A stretch of DNA of 64,000 bases, taken from NCBI GenBank assembly GCA_051453625.1, contig JBOZIK010000001.1, forward strand, positions 122,867,902 to 122,931,901, written 5' to 3'. Positions 34,680-48,312 of the stretch are shown piece after piece. A program made the position numbers and the translations under genes. The notes beneath the pieces were generated by a model that saw only the letters and a program-made list of their open reading frames with translations, searched no databases and was not told where the DNA came from. Position 1 is the stretch's first letter. The number at the start of each line of letters is the position of its first letter. Source of the stretch: Welwitschia mirabilis. Taxonomy: Eukaryota > Gnetophyta > Gnetopsida > Welwitschiales.

Positions 34680-37399
34680 CCTATGTTTACCATTCCATTC
34701 TTTATAAGACGAATTATGCTCTAGAATGTCAGTAATGATATAAAACTAATAATGATATCAGATACTTTTTCTAGGTTAGCTTTAATGAAGTTTGAGTATT
34801 ACAAGACCACTTGTAAATACAATATTAAAAATCAATCATTAGTATTAACAAGTTTAAATATTAGAGGATAAAACATGATTAATAATAATTTAATAATAAA
34901 TATGGTATTCATAGCTTTAACAATATATATTTCATGTGTAAATATAATCCAACTAGTCATCTGCTAGTCCCTTAGCAAACAGTAAATGATGTGAAGTTAT
35001 AAAGTCTATTTAACAATTTAAAAATTTTTCAAATAGCATATTCATAATTAAAATTATATTAACCCATGATCTTGAAGAACTTGTTTAGTAGTTATATACA
35101 TTTCATATGTCAAAAAATCATTTTCAATCATGAAATTACAAACTAAAGAAAAGAAAAATATATCTTTTCAAGTCTCATTTCCTTTACAATTTTTTAATTT
35201 TATACATAAGTCAATTAACTTTCAAAAAAATTATGCTAATTTTCAATTCCCATCTAATTTAGACATTGTACTTAATATTTAAATTAAGTTAGAAGTTAGA
35301 ACATTACACATAAATTTATTCAGTAAATAAAAGAATACACATATGTTATTACTTAGTAAGAAAATCATTACATATATGAACAAAAATAAAAAGAGATGGA
35401 GAAGAGAAAGAAGAGAATAAAGGATATAACAAATAAAAGAAGAATTCTAAAAGGAGATATCCTATGCTCCCTAGAGGTAAGGATTCTTTAGATAGCTTAA
35501 ACCTGCCCATATAGTCTCCCCTTCACAACTCCCCTATGGAAGTATTATGATGGTATAAAACCACAATTACACATCATACTTGTAATAATCTTAGTATCCA
35601 ATGTAACTCTTTAAAACTTGCCTTTAGTAAACATAATAATGGTTTCATTAATGTTTTAAAGGTAAACCTCATAAAGTTCTTATTTCTTCCTTCCTATAGC
35701 AGTAGATAACAATAAGATAGTCCTAAATTCTTTAGATACATAATTTATTTTATATCTTTAAAATTAAAATTAAACTTTAATTTCTTCATAAAATAGATAA
35801 AATGAGGCCTTGGCATAAAACATGGTTCCTATTCCAAATAAGTATAAAGGGTTGAAATAGGACTTAGAATAGGCTAATGATCTCTACAATCTCTACATAT
35901 TTAGAAGAAGAGTCATGAGACTTCATAATTTGTAACCTAAAAAAAATGCTTCAAAACAAAATGAAAAAGACATAAAAAGAACTTACACAAAAATATCTAT
36001 ATTTCTTTATAACTTGAGTCCATGTGAAAGTAATTTTAACTAAAGAATAATTGTCAATATATAAAGTTTTGTTTAAGTACCACATGAAAATTACTAATTT
36101 CACATTATTCTCTTCTCCTGAAAGGTCCATGAATAGCTACATTAACTCTGCTATTAATTTTGATATTTACTAACCACATTCTAGCCTATTGGCTATGTTA
36201 TGTCAAGTGGAATCATGATAGAAGTTTATGTATATCACTGTATCATGTAAGACATGTAAAATATTGGCTTTTCATATGGATGATGTTACTATCATTAAAC
36301 TTAAGGTTTTTTATTATCATCAATTAGACTTGTAAATTTTTAAGATGGAAAATCTTCATGACAAAGAGACATATAATTAATGTATTATTTAGGATCTACA
36401 TGTAATTGATATTTCTCTTTATAAAGAAGTGTCTCTAATACTACATTATCATAGGAAAAATTAACATTAATGTAGGGGGGTTAGCCATAAAGCACTAAGG
36501 GTATCATGTACCTAGTTTACATGGTAGTCTTTGTTACATACAAATTCAAACAATGATACCAAACAAATACATATGTATATGATCATAGTGAATGATCATA
36601 ATATAATGTGATAATCTATTATTATTAGTAATAATATTAATATTAATAAGAAATAAAACCATTTTCATAGTATGCAATGAATAACAAAAACATAAGTCAA
36701 AAATTCTTATTACTTCAAAAAATGATCAACAACACACTTAACAAATTTAGTACTTAATAATAGTTAATGGAATGAATGAGAAGATCACAATTACATTCTA
36801 GAAGGATAATTCTTTTAAGAAGGATATCAGTAGAGGTATAAAAGAGATTAAAACTCTTATAAACTAATATTGTTATTGATGTAGCACATGTACATTTCAA
36901 CTATCCAATAGACCCTTAATATTAGTAAAGGTAATAAATGTTTAATTTTAATTTGATAGTTATCTTTTTATCTTTTTTTTCCAAGGGTTTAAAATAATGA
37001 TTATAAAAAAATTTTAAAAGGTATATAAAATGATACTATTAAGTAGATTATTAGAAAGTTATATATATTCATAAATGTATATAGTATATATGAACATATG
37101 TTACTAGGATAGTATATATTTACATATATTGTTGGGATTATCAAATCCAAAATCTTTAGTCAGTACATATTCTACTTGAAATTATATTCATTATAATCAC
37201 CCAAATAAATGGTTTAATTAAGTTAAAGGCCTTGTAGTATGATAATAAATTCATTTAAAGTTTTGGCCTAATAACTTATACGAGTGTCTAATGAGTCTCC
37301 CATGATCTTCTTAAGTAACTATCAATTTTTTTATATTTTATAAAATTTTGTTTTTATTTTAAATAATACATTTTTCCATGTAATCTTAATAAATACATA

Positions 37400-37626
37400 T
37401 AGAGAGAGTGTGTATGTGTATGANNNNNNNNNNNNNNNNNNNNNNNNNNNNNNNNNNNNNNNNNNNNNNNNNNNNNNNNNNNNNNNNNNNNNNNNNNNNN
37501 NNNNNNNNNNNNNNNNNNNNNNNNNNNNNNNNNNNNNNNNNNNNNNNNNNNNNNNNNNNNNNNNNNNNNNNNNNNNNNNNNNNNNNNNNNNNNNNNNNNN
37601 NNNNNNNNNNNNNNNNNNNNNNNNNN
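37400..37626. other. Microsatellite-edge gap, 203 N
   Basis: agagagagtgtgtatgtgtatga (37,401-37,423) runs into 203 N (37,424-37,626). The gap probably covers an expanded GA/GT microsatellite. ORFs crossing it are artefacts. Confidence 0.9.
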
Positions 37627-37993
37627 AAAAGCTTAAATAAATACCTAAAAGTAAGCTATTTTTAATTCCATTAGTAATTAAATTATGAAGGTGGATTTTT
37701 CAACATGTGATTTTCTTATGATTTCTTATATTTATGTTGGATTCCTAACTGTCATGATATTTATGTGAGGAGACATTTGTATAATAACTAACTAAGATAT
37801 CTTAAGTTTATTAAGAATCTATAAATGTTAAGGTTTCTTTTAAAGGTAGTAATTAATATGTGTACTAAGTTAAAATCCATTAGAAAGAAAATTTATTATG
37901 TTAATGGGTTCCTGGTTAAATCAATTACTACATAAAGAATTCTTATTGCATAATGAATTGATAATAATAAACATACTAAAATTAGAAACAAAA

Positions 37994-38223
37994 ATCAACA
38001 TAACTAAAAAAGATGAGTACTATACTTAATTTTTATATTATTTATTTAAGTAAAATTANNNNNNNNNNNNNNNNNNNNNNNNNNNNNNNNNNNNNNNNNN
38101 NNNNNNNNNNNNNNNNNNNNNNNNNNNNNNNNNNNNNNNNNNNNNNNNNNNNNNNNNNATCAACATAACTAAAAAAGATGAGTACTATACGTAATTTTTA
38201 TATTATTTATTTAAGTAAAATTA
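37994..38223. other. 100-N gap flanked by a 65-bp duplicate
   Basis: N at 38,059-38,158. Bases 37,994-38,058 recur at 38,159-38,223 with a single difference (tatacttaat versus tatacgtaat). Unmerged overlap. Confidence 0.95.
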
Positions 38224-40659
38224 ATTAATGTAATTAATTATTAGCCTTGAAGAAATATAATTCTAGAAGGAATATGGGGCTTGAAATATCTCATGCCTCA
38301 ATCATGTTCTCTAGCAACATAAAAACGTTGTTTAAAATGTGTTCATCATAAAAGAAACATATTTTTATTTTTCTAGAATGATAATTTTTCACATATAACT
38401 TTAATTTATATAAAAAAAATTTTTTAATCATTTTGTATGAAATGATTCACAAGATAATGAATCTTAAATTTAAGATGATGATCTATCTCTATCGTTATGA
38501 ATTAAGTAAATATTTATTCTAAACTTTCTAGTGATCCATCATGAATTCTTTATAAAAGCACAAAAAGTTTAATGTGGTATCTTAATGTTTTATGAGATTC
38601 AATAATAAAGTTTTCTCTGCATGGATTCTTATATTTGCATGTCATTTAGTGCTTACTCTAAGTCATGTATGAGAAGGAGGATCATAGATAACATATATTT
38701 TATCACTTCCTACATAGTCTTTTAAGCTTATTTAATGTTAAAAGATAGCATATAATGGTAATCAATTATGTTCATCCCATTAATACTTGTAAAAATTTGA
38801 AATTGAACCATCTTTCATGAATAACTAGATTAGTTTAGATCTAATATGTTCATCTTTGATCTTATGAAGTTGTAATTGGTTTAAAGTAATAAGCTTTTAA
38901 GATAAAACTCTAGAAGATTTTTATAGTTTTTACATCATTTTAAATGGATATTATGTAATCTTCCATGAATCTTTAAAACTTTTATTTCTTCTTTTTTTAA
39001 TTTTATTTGTATATTTGGGAAAACCTTTTATCATCATTTTCACTCTAAGAAAAAAATTAGTAAATCATTTTTTAGTATTTATGATTGGATGGTTTTAATA
39101 GCATAATAAAATTTTTCAAAAAAGGTTTGACAAAAAAAATTTGAAAACTTTTTAGCTAGGATTTACCCTTATAACATGAAAATTGAAATGTTTAATAACA
39201 TATCATTTATTCTACACCATCGTATTAAGCATCAAGAATTTCAAACCAAATCTATGAATTGAGAAGTGATGCAATTATTATTACTCCTTTAGTTATTGTA
39301 AGTAAACTAGACTAACATGTGAGAATGCATGTCTTTAATTTATCTACATGAATAACATTAGAGAATCTATAATTATATTAGAAGTTGTTTTTCTTTTAGG
39401 ATAATCAAAGTTGATGTATTTTAGTTTTACCTTTGTTAATTTAAGAATAAAAAAATCATTAATCAATATAAACACCACTTAATATATTATGATCAATAAC
39501 AATTCCAGTAGTTTCATTTTTCATCTATAATCACAAATCTTAAAAGTATCATCTAAAATGTCTTTACTATTTAAGATAATGTAGACAATTGAAAAAATAA
39601 AAAATAATTTATATGTTAATAATTTTACTTATCCACTTAGCATTAAATATTATAAAAGTACCCTTAAAATGCTCATATAGATTAAATAAAAGAATCTTAC
39701 ATTATAAGAATTAATTCTAGAGATAACCTTTATTTAAAATTCTTTAACTTCTTGAAGTAATAAAATGTTTGATTTTTTAGTTAAATCATCTACATTATTA
39801 AATAAAATCATTTTAAAGTACCTAAATTATATTTCTTTGCATTTTTAAAAGGTCCTTTTCTTAGGGATAACTATATTTTTCCTTATAAATTAAGAAATTT
39901 ATTTGTTAACTTTGAATTTTTTTAATCTACTTATAACCTAGATTTTTATATTTTTCTTACTGACTTTGTTAAGCCCTTTACTATCGAGAGGATAACCTAT
40001 AAAGGAATTTGTGTATCTTATACGATTCTCTTATAATATTTGTTGTTTAAGGAAGCTTGGTATCTCCTGATATCTTTTAATAATATTTATATTTTTGGTT
40101 TAGGTTAATATTTCTTATGTTCCTTACTATAGCTTTTAGAGGTTATGGTTTAGAACTTTAATTTCCAAAACTTGATTCACCTTCAGTTTTGGACATTTAT
40201 ATTTGGTATAACTAATCTTGTAACAATATAAAAAACTATGTAATGAAGTTAAATACGTGAGAGGCTACTAAATTATTAGGTTATTTAGGGCAAATAAAGC
40301 ATGACTTGATATAGGCATAATAAATGATATGAGAGCTAAGTCTTTCTATTTTTTTAAATGTCCCAATTCTTCTAAATTAAGTTATTATCTTATTTATATG
40401 ATAGTTTAACCAGGATATGAGATTTTAAAATTATAGCTAAACTAAAAGTATTTTGTTAATTACTTTTAAGTTAAAATGGAATCTTCATTATTATAAAATT
40501 AGTTAATTTTCTAAAATGAACTAAATGGATTTTTCTAGGGCTTTTTTACACATTTTAAAGGTTTTAATTTGAAATGAGTAAAATTCATTTCATAAAGTTA
40601 TGTACCAAGGAACAACAAATGCCTAAATAATTTCATTTAGCTAGTAAAATTTATTTGTA

Positions 40660-40985
40660 TGAAAACTTGGATAATTGGCAAGAACACTAGGCTATCGATC
40701 CTTCATGACATAGGCTAGGGCTATAAGAGGCCCTTGGGGGGTAATAAGCTATCTTTGTGTGAAACCCTCACATCCCTACTATACATCTAGTTTAAGCACA
40801 AATACTCCACCCATATCATACAATACATGTCCATCACCCCCTGGTAGACATGAGGTAGTTATTGGATGTGTGATTCTGTATTTATGTACTACCTTTAGTC
40901 ACATAAGTTTGGTAACATATCATGGGGATCCACGGAAGGGATTGAAGCATGGGCGAAATTCAAGGATAGTTTCTAATTGCTAAAC
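40660..40985. other. GC-richer island of unknown origin
   Basis: About 325 bp with visibly higher G+C than its surroundings and several retained CpG sites (ctatcgatcc, tccacgga, gggcgaaatt). The plus strand has an open stretch at 40,759-40,983, but neither strand gives a domain I recognise. It resembles neither the plastid nor the element sequences seen elsewhere in the window. It could be an LTR fragment or a younger insertion. Confidence 0.45.
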
Positions 40986-41427
40986 TATTTCAAGTGCAAA
41001 CTCTTTTCATTCACACATCAAAATTTAATTTTTGTGTTAAATGAACCTATGCATAAACATATTCAATGCTATGTGGAGCTTCCAAATCCTCCTATAATTT
41101 TCAATTAGTAGGAAAAGAGGTTATTTCAAAGGTTGGCAATATTATTTATGATGTTTTTCCTCTAAGTGAGATTTCTAAGTTTTTGCAAAAATGCTACTAT
41201 GTATAAGTTAAGCTTTAAGTGAAAGCATTCTTTCACTTTACAAGCTAGTGGATACATTTTCAATGAATAGTTTAAATACCTTATTTTATCCAACTCTTAT
41301 AGATATTTTTGACATGAAGGCCATCACATTTTTCTATGTCAAGTTTTAGCTTATAAGAAAGAACATAATGGCATTCTTGTAAAGATTTTATTTTCTACCA
41401 TAATTTTTTCATCTCCTTAAGCCACCT

Positions 41428-41810
41428 TTATTATTAGATAATACACTATAGATACCTTTTCTTCATCTTTATTGTATTTCAAAGTAATAAAGCAATCTCA
41501 ATAATAATCTATTTCACTAAATTCATTGACTCTTATAACTACTATTACTCTACTATGATCTTAATTCATGATTCTAAGTCTCTTGCTTAATCTACTATTA
41601 TCACAAAAGATGACAGCTTTATTGTTAGAAAATCCACTATAGTACCTTTTCTCCATCTTCTTTGCATTCCAAAGCAATGAGCCAATCTCAATAATAATAT
41701 GTTTCACTAAAGTTATTGACTCCTATAGCTACTATTACTCTACTATGACCTTAATTCATGCTTCTATATCTCTTGCTCAATCTACTGTTATCACAAGAGA
41801 TGACAATGCT
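41428..41810. repeat. 2 x ~191-bp tandem duplication
   Basis: 41,428-41,618 and 41,619-41,810 are about 88-90% alike by eye, sharing caatctcaataataat, tatttcactaaa, ctactattactctactatga and ttatcacaa.agatgaca. No recognised coding sense. This is the clearest simple segmental duplication in the 34-44 kb stretch. Confidence 0.9.
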
Positions 41811-41814
41811 TTTA

Positions 41815-43990
41815 AGGATTGGTTGTACTAGTTAAAAACAAGTGTGTAAAGGTATCTTAGACATATGCTTAAGAGTCAACTTCCTCAGAAACATTAGATT
41901 CTAATTTTCTTATATAGTGTATGAATTCTTTTTAAGATCTCTCTAGTTCGTGAAAGTTGATAATCTTGTTATAGACCTTAATAAGTCTAGTACAAATAAA
42001 ACTCCCATTAATGACTCTTAAATATTATATCATGAAATTTCTAGGATCTAATAAATAAGCTCCAACATAAGAGAGCTAGTGATTTCCTCTCTAGATCTAA
42101 CACTCCTTTTAAATTTTTACTATTTTAAGAAGTAAAGATTTTTCCTAAAAAGCTTTTCTTTTTAGCAAAATTCTTTCTTCCTTACTTGTTATCTTGGTTA
42201 CTAATCACAATAAAGGTAGAGGTGGTAAAGATATCCTTTTTTTTCCTTTTTGAATAGATAAATTCCTTTAATATAGCATATAATCTAGTCATAGAAGTGC
42301 CTAGGAAATTTTCCTCTTCGTTTATGATTTTTTTGGGATTTACCTTTTTCTATGCTCTTAATAATTAACATGATCATAATCAATTATGACAAGAACTTTA
42401 TATTATTTTTTCCCTTAGTTCTTTGGGATCATTAAAGATAATTTTAATATGTTTGAATTCATAGATGATAAAATTAAAATAATGCAATCTTTTATCTCCT
42501 ATGCTAAGTACTAGCATGAGCTTATTTTTAGGGAGAAAAAATATATATTGCTTGATATGGATGAATGATTATAACTCTTAGCATTTCTTTAATAAGTATT
42601 CTTTTAATAATTTCCACATTAGATAGGATTAAAGTTTTAATTGACTTAATAGGATTTATTTTTATCCCTTTATTTTTTATGGACTAATTCTCATGTTAAA
42701 CAGCTTTAATATCCTACTTTATTCAACCATTATTTGAGTTATATTCAAATCAAAATCACTAGTACCTAGATGAGAATAACTAATCATTTCTTTTATTTGC
42801 ATGATAATTACTGGTACTCTTCAATTATGAATGATACTTTTTATAATCCTTAGAATGTGTATCTTAGGTTATATAAGTTGAATTATTTGGTAACAATACA
42901 CTTCATATTAAGTGCATAAATTTACAAGATAATTTTATATACAAGTATCTTTTCAAGCAAAATTAAATCATTCAAAATGCAACAAAGAATGATAAATTAT
43001 TCTTTCTAGCTTACTCGTGATCCTTCTAGTGCTTTCTTTCATGCTTGATTAACTAACATTAAGTTAGATTTTTCAAAGTTCAAAGTTTACGAAGAAGAGA
43101 GCACTTTGATTAGGTTAAAATTCAAGATGAAATTTGCAAATTATTTTGAAATACATGGACCACAACAACATCTATAAAGATTAGATCACCTCTCCTTTGA
43201 TGGGTTTTTGGTTATTGATCATGCTCAATTACTATCTTATCTTAGAGATCATTTTATATAATTAATGTAATGACTTTAGCTCATTTTAAGGATGCTACAT
43301 GTTCATATCCTTATGTGACTTTTTCTGTATTTTCTCATATGTAGGATGAAGACATTACAATTAATGAATTAAAAATAGTTGCCTTTTGTATTTAAATTCA
43401 GAAGACACTAAGATATGATGGTTTGCCAATTCAGTTCTTCACAGATCATTAGGATCTTATTGAATAAGATCATTTTTTAATTATTTGAGAAGAAATTGAG
43501 GTCAATTCTTAAGGATAGTAATCTAAATTAAGGAATCATCCACTCACTTCCTAATCTAAGGGATTTTTCATAGATTGGTAATTAGTGTTCTATTATGTTA
43601 TAATCAAGTTTTTGTAAAATCTTGATTTCTAGAGATAATTAATCTCCTACATTAGACAATCTTTTTACTGTATGTTACTTTCTAAATTATGTGATAAATT
43701 TTGATATTAAATTTTTAAATCAAATCATTTTTGGTTAATTTAAGGCTTATGAAAATTAATGTTTAAACGTTATAATCAACAATGTTCCAGAATTATTATA
43801 TCAAATGTATATCTTGGATTATCGGTCCTTGGATGGCCACCTAATTAATTAATCTTTCTTTTTAATAATTTTATAATTTTAATCAAACTTGATAATAATC
43901 ATGTAATGAGAATGCTTTATAAGGAAATAATTAATAGATAAAGGATGAATACAAATTGAAAATTAAATAATTAAATTTATGTATAGATAT
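41815..43990. other. AT-rich DNA without a recognisable gene
   Basis: Short open pieces occur on the plus strand near 43,085-43,250 (for example RLKFKMKFANYFEIHGPQQ and HLSFDGFLVIDHAQLLSYL), which look like decayed coding sequence, but I cannot assign them to a family. Confidence 0.5.
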
Positions 43991-44714
43991 CAAAGTTAAG
44001 TTGGTAAATTAAAATTAACATGAAAATATAAAATAATATAAAAATATTTGCATTATTGACACATTTATTTTTCTCATTTATACATGTATCCTATCCAAGT
44101 ATAAAAAGTAACTTCTCTTGGTAAAAAGAAAGAAATAATGATATAATGATAGAGTACTATATTCAACTATGATATTTCTTACATTTACTTATGATATTAC
44201 TTTATCATGATTTATGGTGAGTTGATGGGTTATAATAAGCATGTAAGAAAGGACATGCATTCTTATCTATAACCTAAGAAGGATGAAAAGTACACTTTAT
44301 TATACCATGATTTTTACAGTTCTTAACATTTGTAAAAATATTTTACATTTATTTTTCTTATTCATTAAAATTGGAAAATTTTCTTATGATAACACATGGT
44401 AATTTGTGCATTTATTATTTTTGCATGTTTTAGATTAATTAAATATGGTTATGAGCCTATGAAGGATTAATGATGAAGTAGCATAGGTAAATTATGTATA
44501 TAATTAATTTTGTTGATTAAAGAAAGACATTTACTCATCCTAGTTAGGTCAATGAGATTTCTTTTTTATGGATTAATATTTTTCAATTTTTATTGATCAA
44601 TCCCTTTCAACTTTTATTTTTCATTGAGATATCTCTTCTAACTTTTCATTGATCCATCTTTTCCAAATAAACATGATTATATTATCTTGTAAGTAAAGGG
44701 ATGATAATGATCTT

Positions 44715-44762
44715 TAACCAATGCAATCAAGGAACTTTAGTCCATCATTTATCTACAAATAG
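44715..44762 (+). promoter_or_regulatory. CCAAT and decayed TATA box of copy B
   Basis: taaccaat at 44,715 and ctacaaatag at 44,753-44,762, equivalent to taaccaat...ctataaata in copy C. The TATA has a T-to-C change in its core, so the promoter is probably weak or dead. Confidence 0.5.
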
Positions 44763-45826
44763 AAATCTCTTATCCCTTTTAAAAATATTACTTCTCATCC
44801 CCCCATCTTTTATTTTTCTCATCCTTCTACTTGATGTGGACTTAAAGCTTGAAAGCTTAGAGTTTGAATCTTGAACACTTGAAGCGTAATATCTTGATAG
44901 CTTAAAGCTAAGGATGCTTGATCTTGGAACTTCAATAACATTCATCCATCAAGGAATCACTAACTTCTAATCCTTGTAAGTAAGCTCCTTTACTTAGGTT
45001 GCTCATATGATGATCTCTCTCTTAAGGATTCTAGTGGCATGATAAAATATTTCATTAGGCCCTTGTATATGGTTATTGTGGAATTATTTTATAATATTTT
45101 ATTTCCTTCCACTGACTCTCACCAAGAAGGTAGGGAGAAATAAGGAATCTCTTTAGATGCTTGCTGATAAAGGTTACTAATGGATCAGTATGATCAAATA
45201 ACCAATGGATTCACTATAACGTTTTAGTAACTTAAATAGTTTTACATCATACTATATTTTCATGCATTTTTTAGATTAATAAATAACTACATTTCATTAG
45301 AATATACTTCCTACGGTGAAGTTCTTGATCCTTAAACTCTAATTAAGTTAGGCATTCTTTCATGTGAAAATCCTAAGGCTTATTGTATACAGTTATTTGA
45401 GTTGATATTGTAAATAAATTTTTATTTCTCATTCCTATATTGAAAATTGATTGTATTTAATTATTTATTTTATAAATTTCTATAATTTTTATGTTCAATA
45501 ATGTTTATCAAATTAAGTTCTAAACTTTAATTATAAGCTTTATGCATCTAATTCTATTAAAAATACCAAAAATGAGACCCTAACTTAAAAAGGTAATACC
45601 TCTTTAAAGATTAATCCAAATCTATAGAGAGTCCATTTATAAGTCTAAGGTCATGTTAAAAATAGAAAAATTAAAAAATAGTAATTTTATTAATAGTAAA
45701 TAAATTTCTAGAAATTGTTTTATGAAACTACATTGAAAATAAACACAAAAAATAGTACTTAAGTAGTTGTATTTTTTAAGACTTAACAGTTAGTTCTAAC
45801 TAGAAACAAAGTAATCAGTTTCATAA

Positions 45827-45994
45827 TTTAAGCATTATGACTATTTTAGTGTAATATAGTAATCTGTCAATTTCAACATTGTAAGGCAGTTTTCACCCTT
45901 AAATTATGAGTCTAGAAATTATGACCATTCTAGCATGACATAGCAATCTGTAAATACAACATTGTAAGGTAGTTTTTACACTTAAATTATGAGT
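45827..45994. repeat. 2 x 84-bp tandem duplication in copy B
   Basis: The block attatga.catt.tag, then gcaatctgt-like and acattgtaaggcagttttca occurs twice (anchors 45,834 and 45,918; 84-bp period). Copy C has only one version near 57.55 kb, so the duplication occurred in copy B. Confidence 0.8.
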
Positions 45995-47437
45995 TTATAA
46001 AATATATTTATTTTCATCTTTAACTAATAAAATAAATTAGAAGGACTCATATTAGGAGTCTAGTTTAAAAAAAAGTAATCTACTTTATTCTTAAATTTAT
46101 AAATATTAATTATTAATTTTTAGTTTTAACCCTTAAAAATCTAAAAATAAATTATAATTAATTTTAGTAATTATATAAAATCATTTAATGAATGCATTCT
46201 AAGATGAAAAAGTCTAATAGTAATAATAATTAATATAATTTTAATTTTATATCATTTTCTTAATTAGGCATTGTTACTAAGGCCTTTGTTTTTAAGATTA
46301 AGCACATGATTTTAAGTATGAATGTGTAGTTCTCTTATGAGTAGATACTTGATCCTTCTAACATTTTTAATTCTAGATTTCTATAATATATATGTCCTTA
46401 TTTAGACTTTTTTTCTACATAATTAAAATTAGTTAAGTTAGTATGAAATCGTGTATGAAGTATTACTCTTACAAATAGAATATTGGATATGCTAATGTGC
46501 TTTATTGAAAAAGTTTTCAATTATTATCATGTGAAAGAAGAAGTTGTTGTTTTTATTTAATAATTATATATTGATATAATTTCCAAGATAAAATATGTTT
46601 CTTTCATTTAGAAAAGAACATGAATATGTGTATGTGTATATACGCTAGTTGTTCTTACTTGATTATTAATAAAATGCATTTAATAAATTTAAAATTATTT
46701 ATTAGGTAATTAATAAAATAAATATTTATGTTAAATAGAATTTTTTGCTACATTTGTATGGTGTATTCATTCAACTAGATCAAGATAATATCAATAATTA
46801 CTCATCCCCATACTTGGATTTCATCACCATGGTGAGTTGCATTACATCGCATTTTTCTCATAAACATTTTTGAAAGTGTATTTAATCATCATTCTTCTTT
46901 CCTATCAATGTATGAACTTACTCTAACTTAATATCTCGATCCCTTAATATCAAAGGATTATGTTGCACTATCTTGAGATGCTTCAAGGAAGCATGGATTA
47001 TTTGTAATCATGCAACCATCTTGCATACCACCTGTTACCTTTTTGGTAATATATCAAAGTGAAGTTCAATAGTCAAGCCATGTTTGAATAATTTAGAACC
47101 TAAAGTAGAACCAACTCATGTCTAGATGATGGTCAAATATTGAGTTAAAATGCCATTAATAGGAGTTTTAACCTCTTATTATATTGGTTGAGCATTAACT
47201 TAAAATATATCCATGTTTTCATTAAATAAGTTTATGTCTCTTCAACTATTTATAAGATATTCTTGTATGGCAAAAAACTAAGAGGAATAATCAAAAATAT
47301 GACATCACTTTTGTTTAAAAACCAAACTAATATTATTTGATTACATAAGTAATAATTATTTGTCTTTATCATCTAAAATGTACTAATAACAGATAGGTAA
47401 GGATTTATCCTAAGTTCTACTAGTTACTTAAACAAAT

Positions 47438-47440
<3 letters not shown>

Positions 47441-47497
<57 letters not shown>

Positions 47498-48312
47498 NNN
47501 NNNNNNNNNNNNNNNNNNNNNNNNNNNNNNNNNNNNNNNNNNNNNNNNNNNNNNNNNNNNNNNNNNNNNNNNNNNNNNNNNNNNNNNNNNNNNNNNNNNN
47601 NNNNNNNNNNNNNNNNNNNNNNNNNNNNNNNNNNNNNNNNNNNNNNNNNNNNNNNNNNNNNNNNNNNNNNNNNNNNNNNNNNNNNNNNNNNNNNNNNNNN
47701 NNNNNNNNNNNNNNNNNNNNNNNNNNNNNNNNNNNNNNNNNNNNNNNNNNNNNNNNNNNNNNNNNNNNNNNNNNNNNNNNNNNNNNNNNNNNNNNNNNNN
47801 NNNNNNNNNNNNNNNNNNNNNNNNNNNNNNNNNNNNNNNNNNNNNNNNNNNNNNNNNNNNNNNNNNNNNNNNNNNNNNNNNNNNNNNNNNNNNNNNNNNN
47901 NNNNNNNNNNNNNNNNNNNNNNNNNNNNNNNNNNNNNNNNNNNNNNNNNNNNNNNNNNNNNNNNNNNNNNNNNNNNNNNNNNNNNNNNNNNNNNNNNNNN
48001 NNNNNNNNNNNNNNNNNNNNNNNNNNNNNNNNNNNNNNNNNNNNNNNNNNNNNNNNNNNNNNNNNNNNNNNNNNNNNNNNNNNNNNNNNNNNNNNNNNNN
48101 NNNNNNNNNNNNNNNNNNNNNNNNNNNNNNNNNNNNNNNNNNNNNNNNNNNNNNNNNNNNNNNNNNNNNNNNNNNNNNNNNNNNNNNNNNNNNNNNNNNN
48201 NNNNNNNNNNNNNNNNNNNNNNNNNNNNNNNNNNNNNNNNNNNNNNNNNNNNNNNNNNNNNNNNNNNNNNNNNNNNNNNNNNNNNNNNNNNNNNNNNNNN
48301 NNNNNNNNNNNN
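47441..48312. other. (AT)n microsatellite running into an 815-N gap
   Basis: 57 bases of uninterrupted at repeat (47,441-47,497) followed by 815 N (47,498-48,312). The gap is probably an unresolved AT array and separates copy B from the LINE remnant. Confidence 0.95.

Larger units (their letters stand above)
34685..40650. other. AT-rich DNA without a recognisable gene
   Basis: No domain is recognised on either strand. It contains two gaps (37,424 and 38,059). A slightly GC-richer patch at 35,455-35,540 and a ggggggtt run near 36,475 may be LTR pieces but cannot be assigned. Confidence 0.6.
44050..47440 (+). repeat. Copy B of the promoter-bearing repeat family
   Basis: Collinear with copy C (55.6-59.4 kb) over its length and with the reverse complement of copy A over 44.05-46.2 kb. 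Landmarks in order: agagtactatattcaactatga (44,150), taaccaatgcaatcaagg (44,715), decayed TATA ctacaaatag (44,753), an agctt-rich leader, splice-donor-like ttgtaagtaag (44,974-44,984), a duplicated 84-bp block, atcaagataatat (46,781) and catcaccatggtgag (46,827). It ends in an (AT)n run and an 815-bp gap. Long LTR plus leader is my best guess; no coding domain is recognised. Confidence 0.62.

Noticed and set aside
40693-40705. ctatcgatcctt, as found in large-subunit rRNA
   Set aside because: Only about 12 bases match and the flanks do not continue as rRNA; coincidence.
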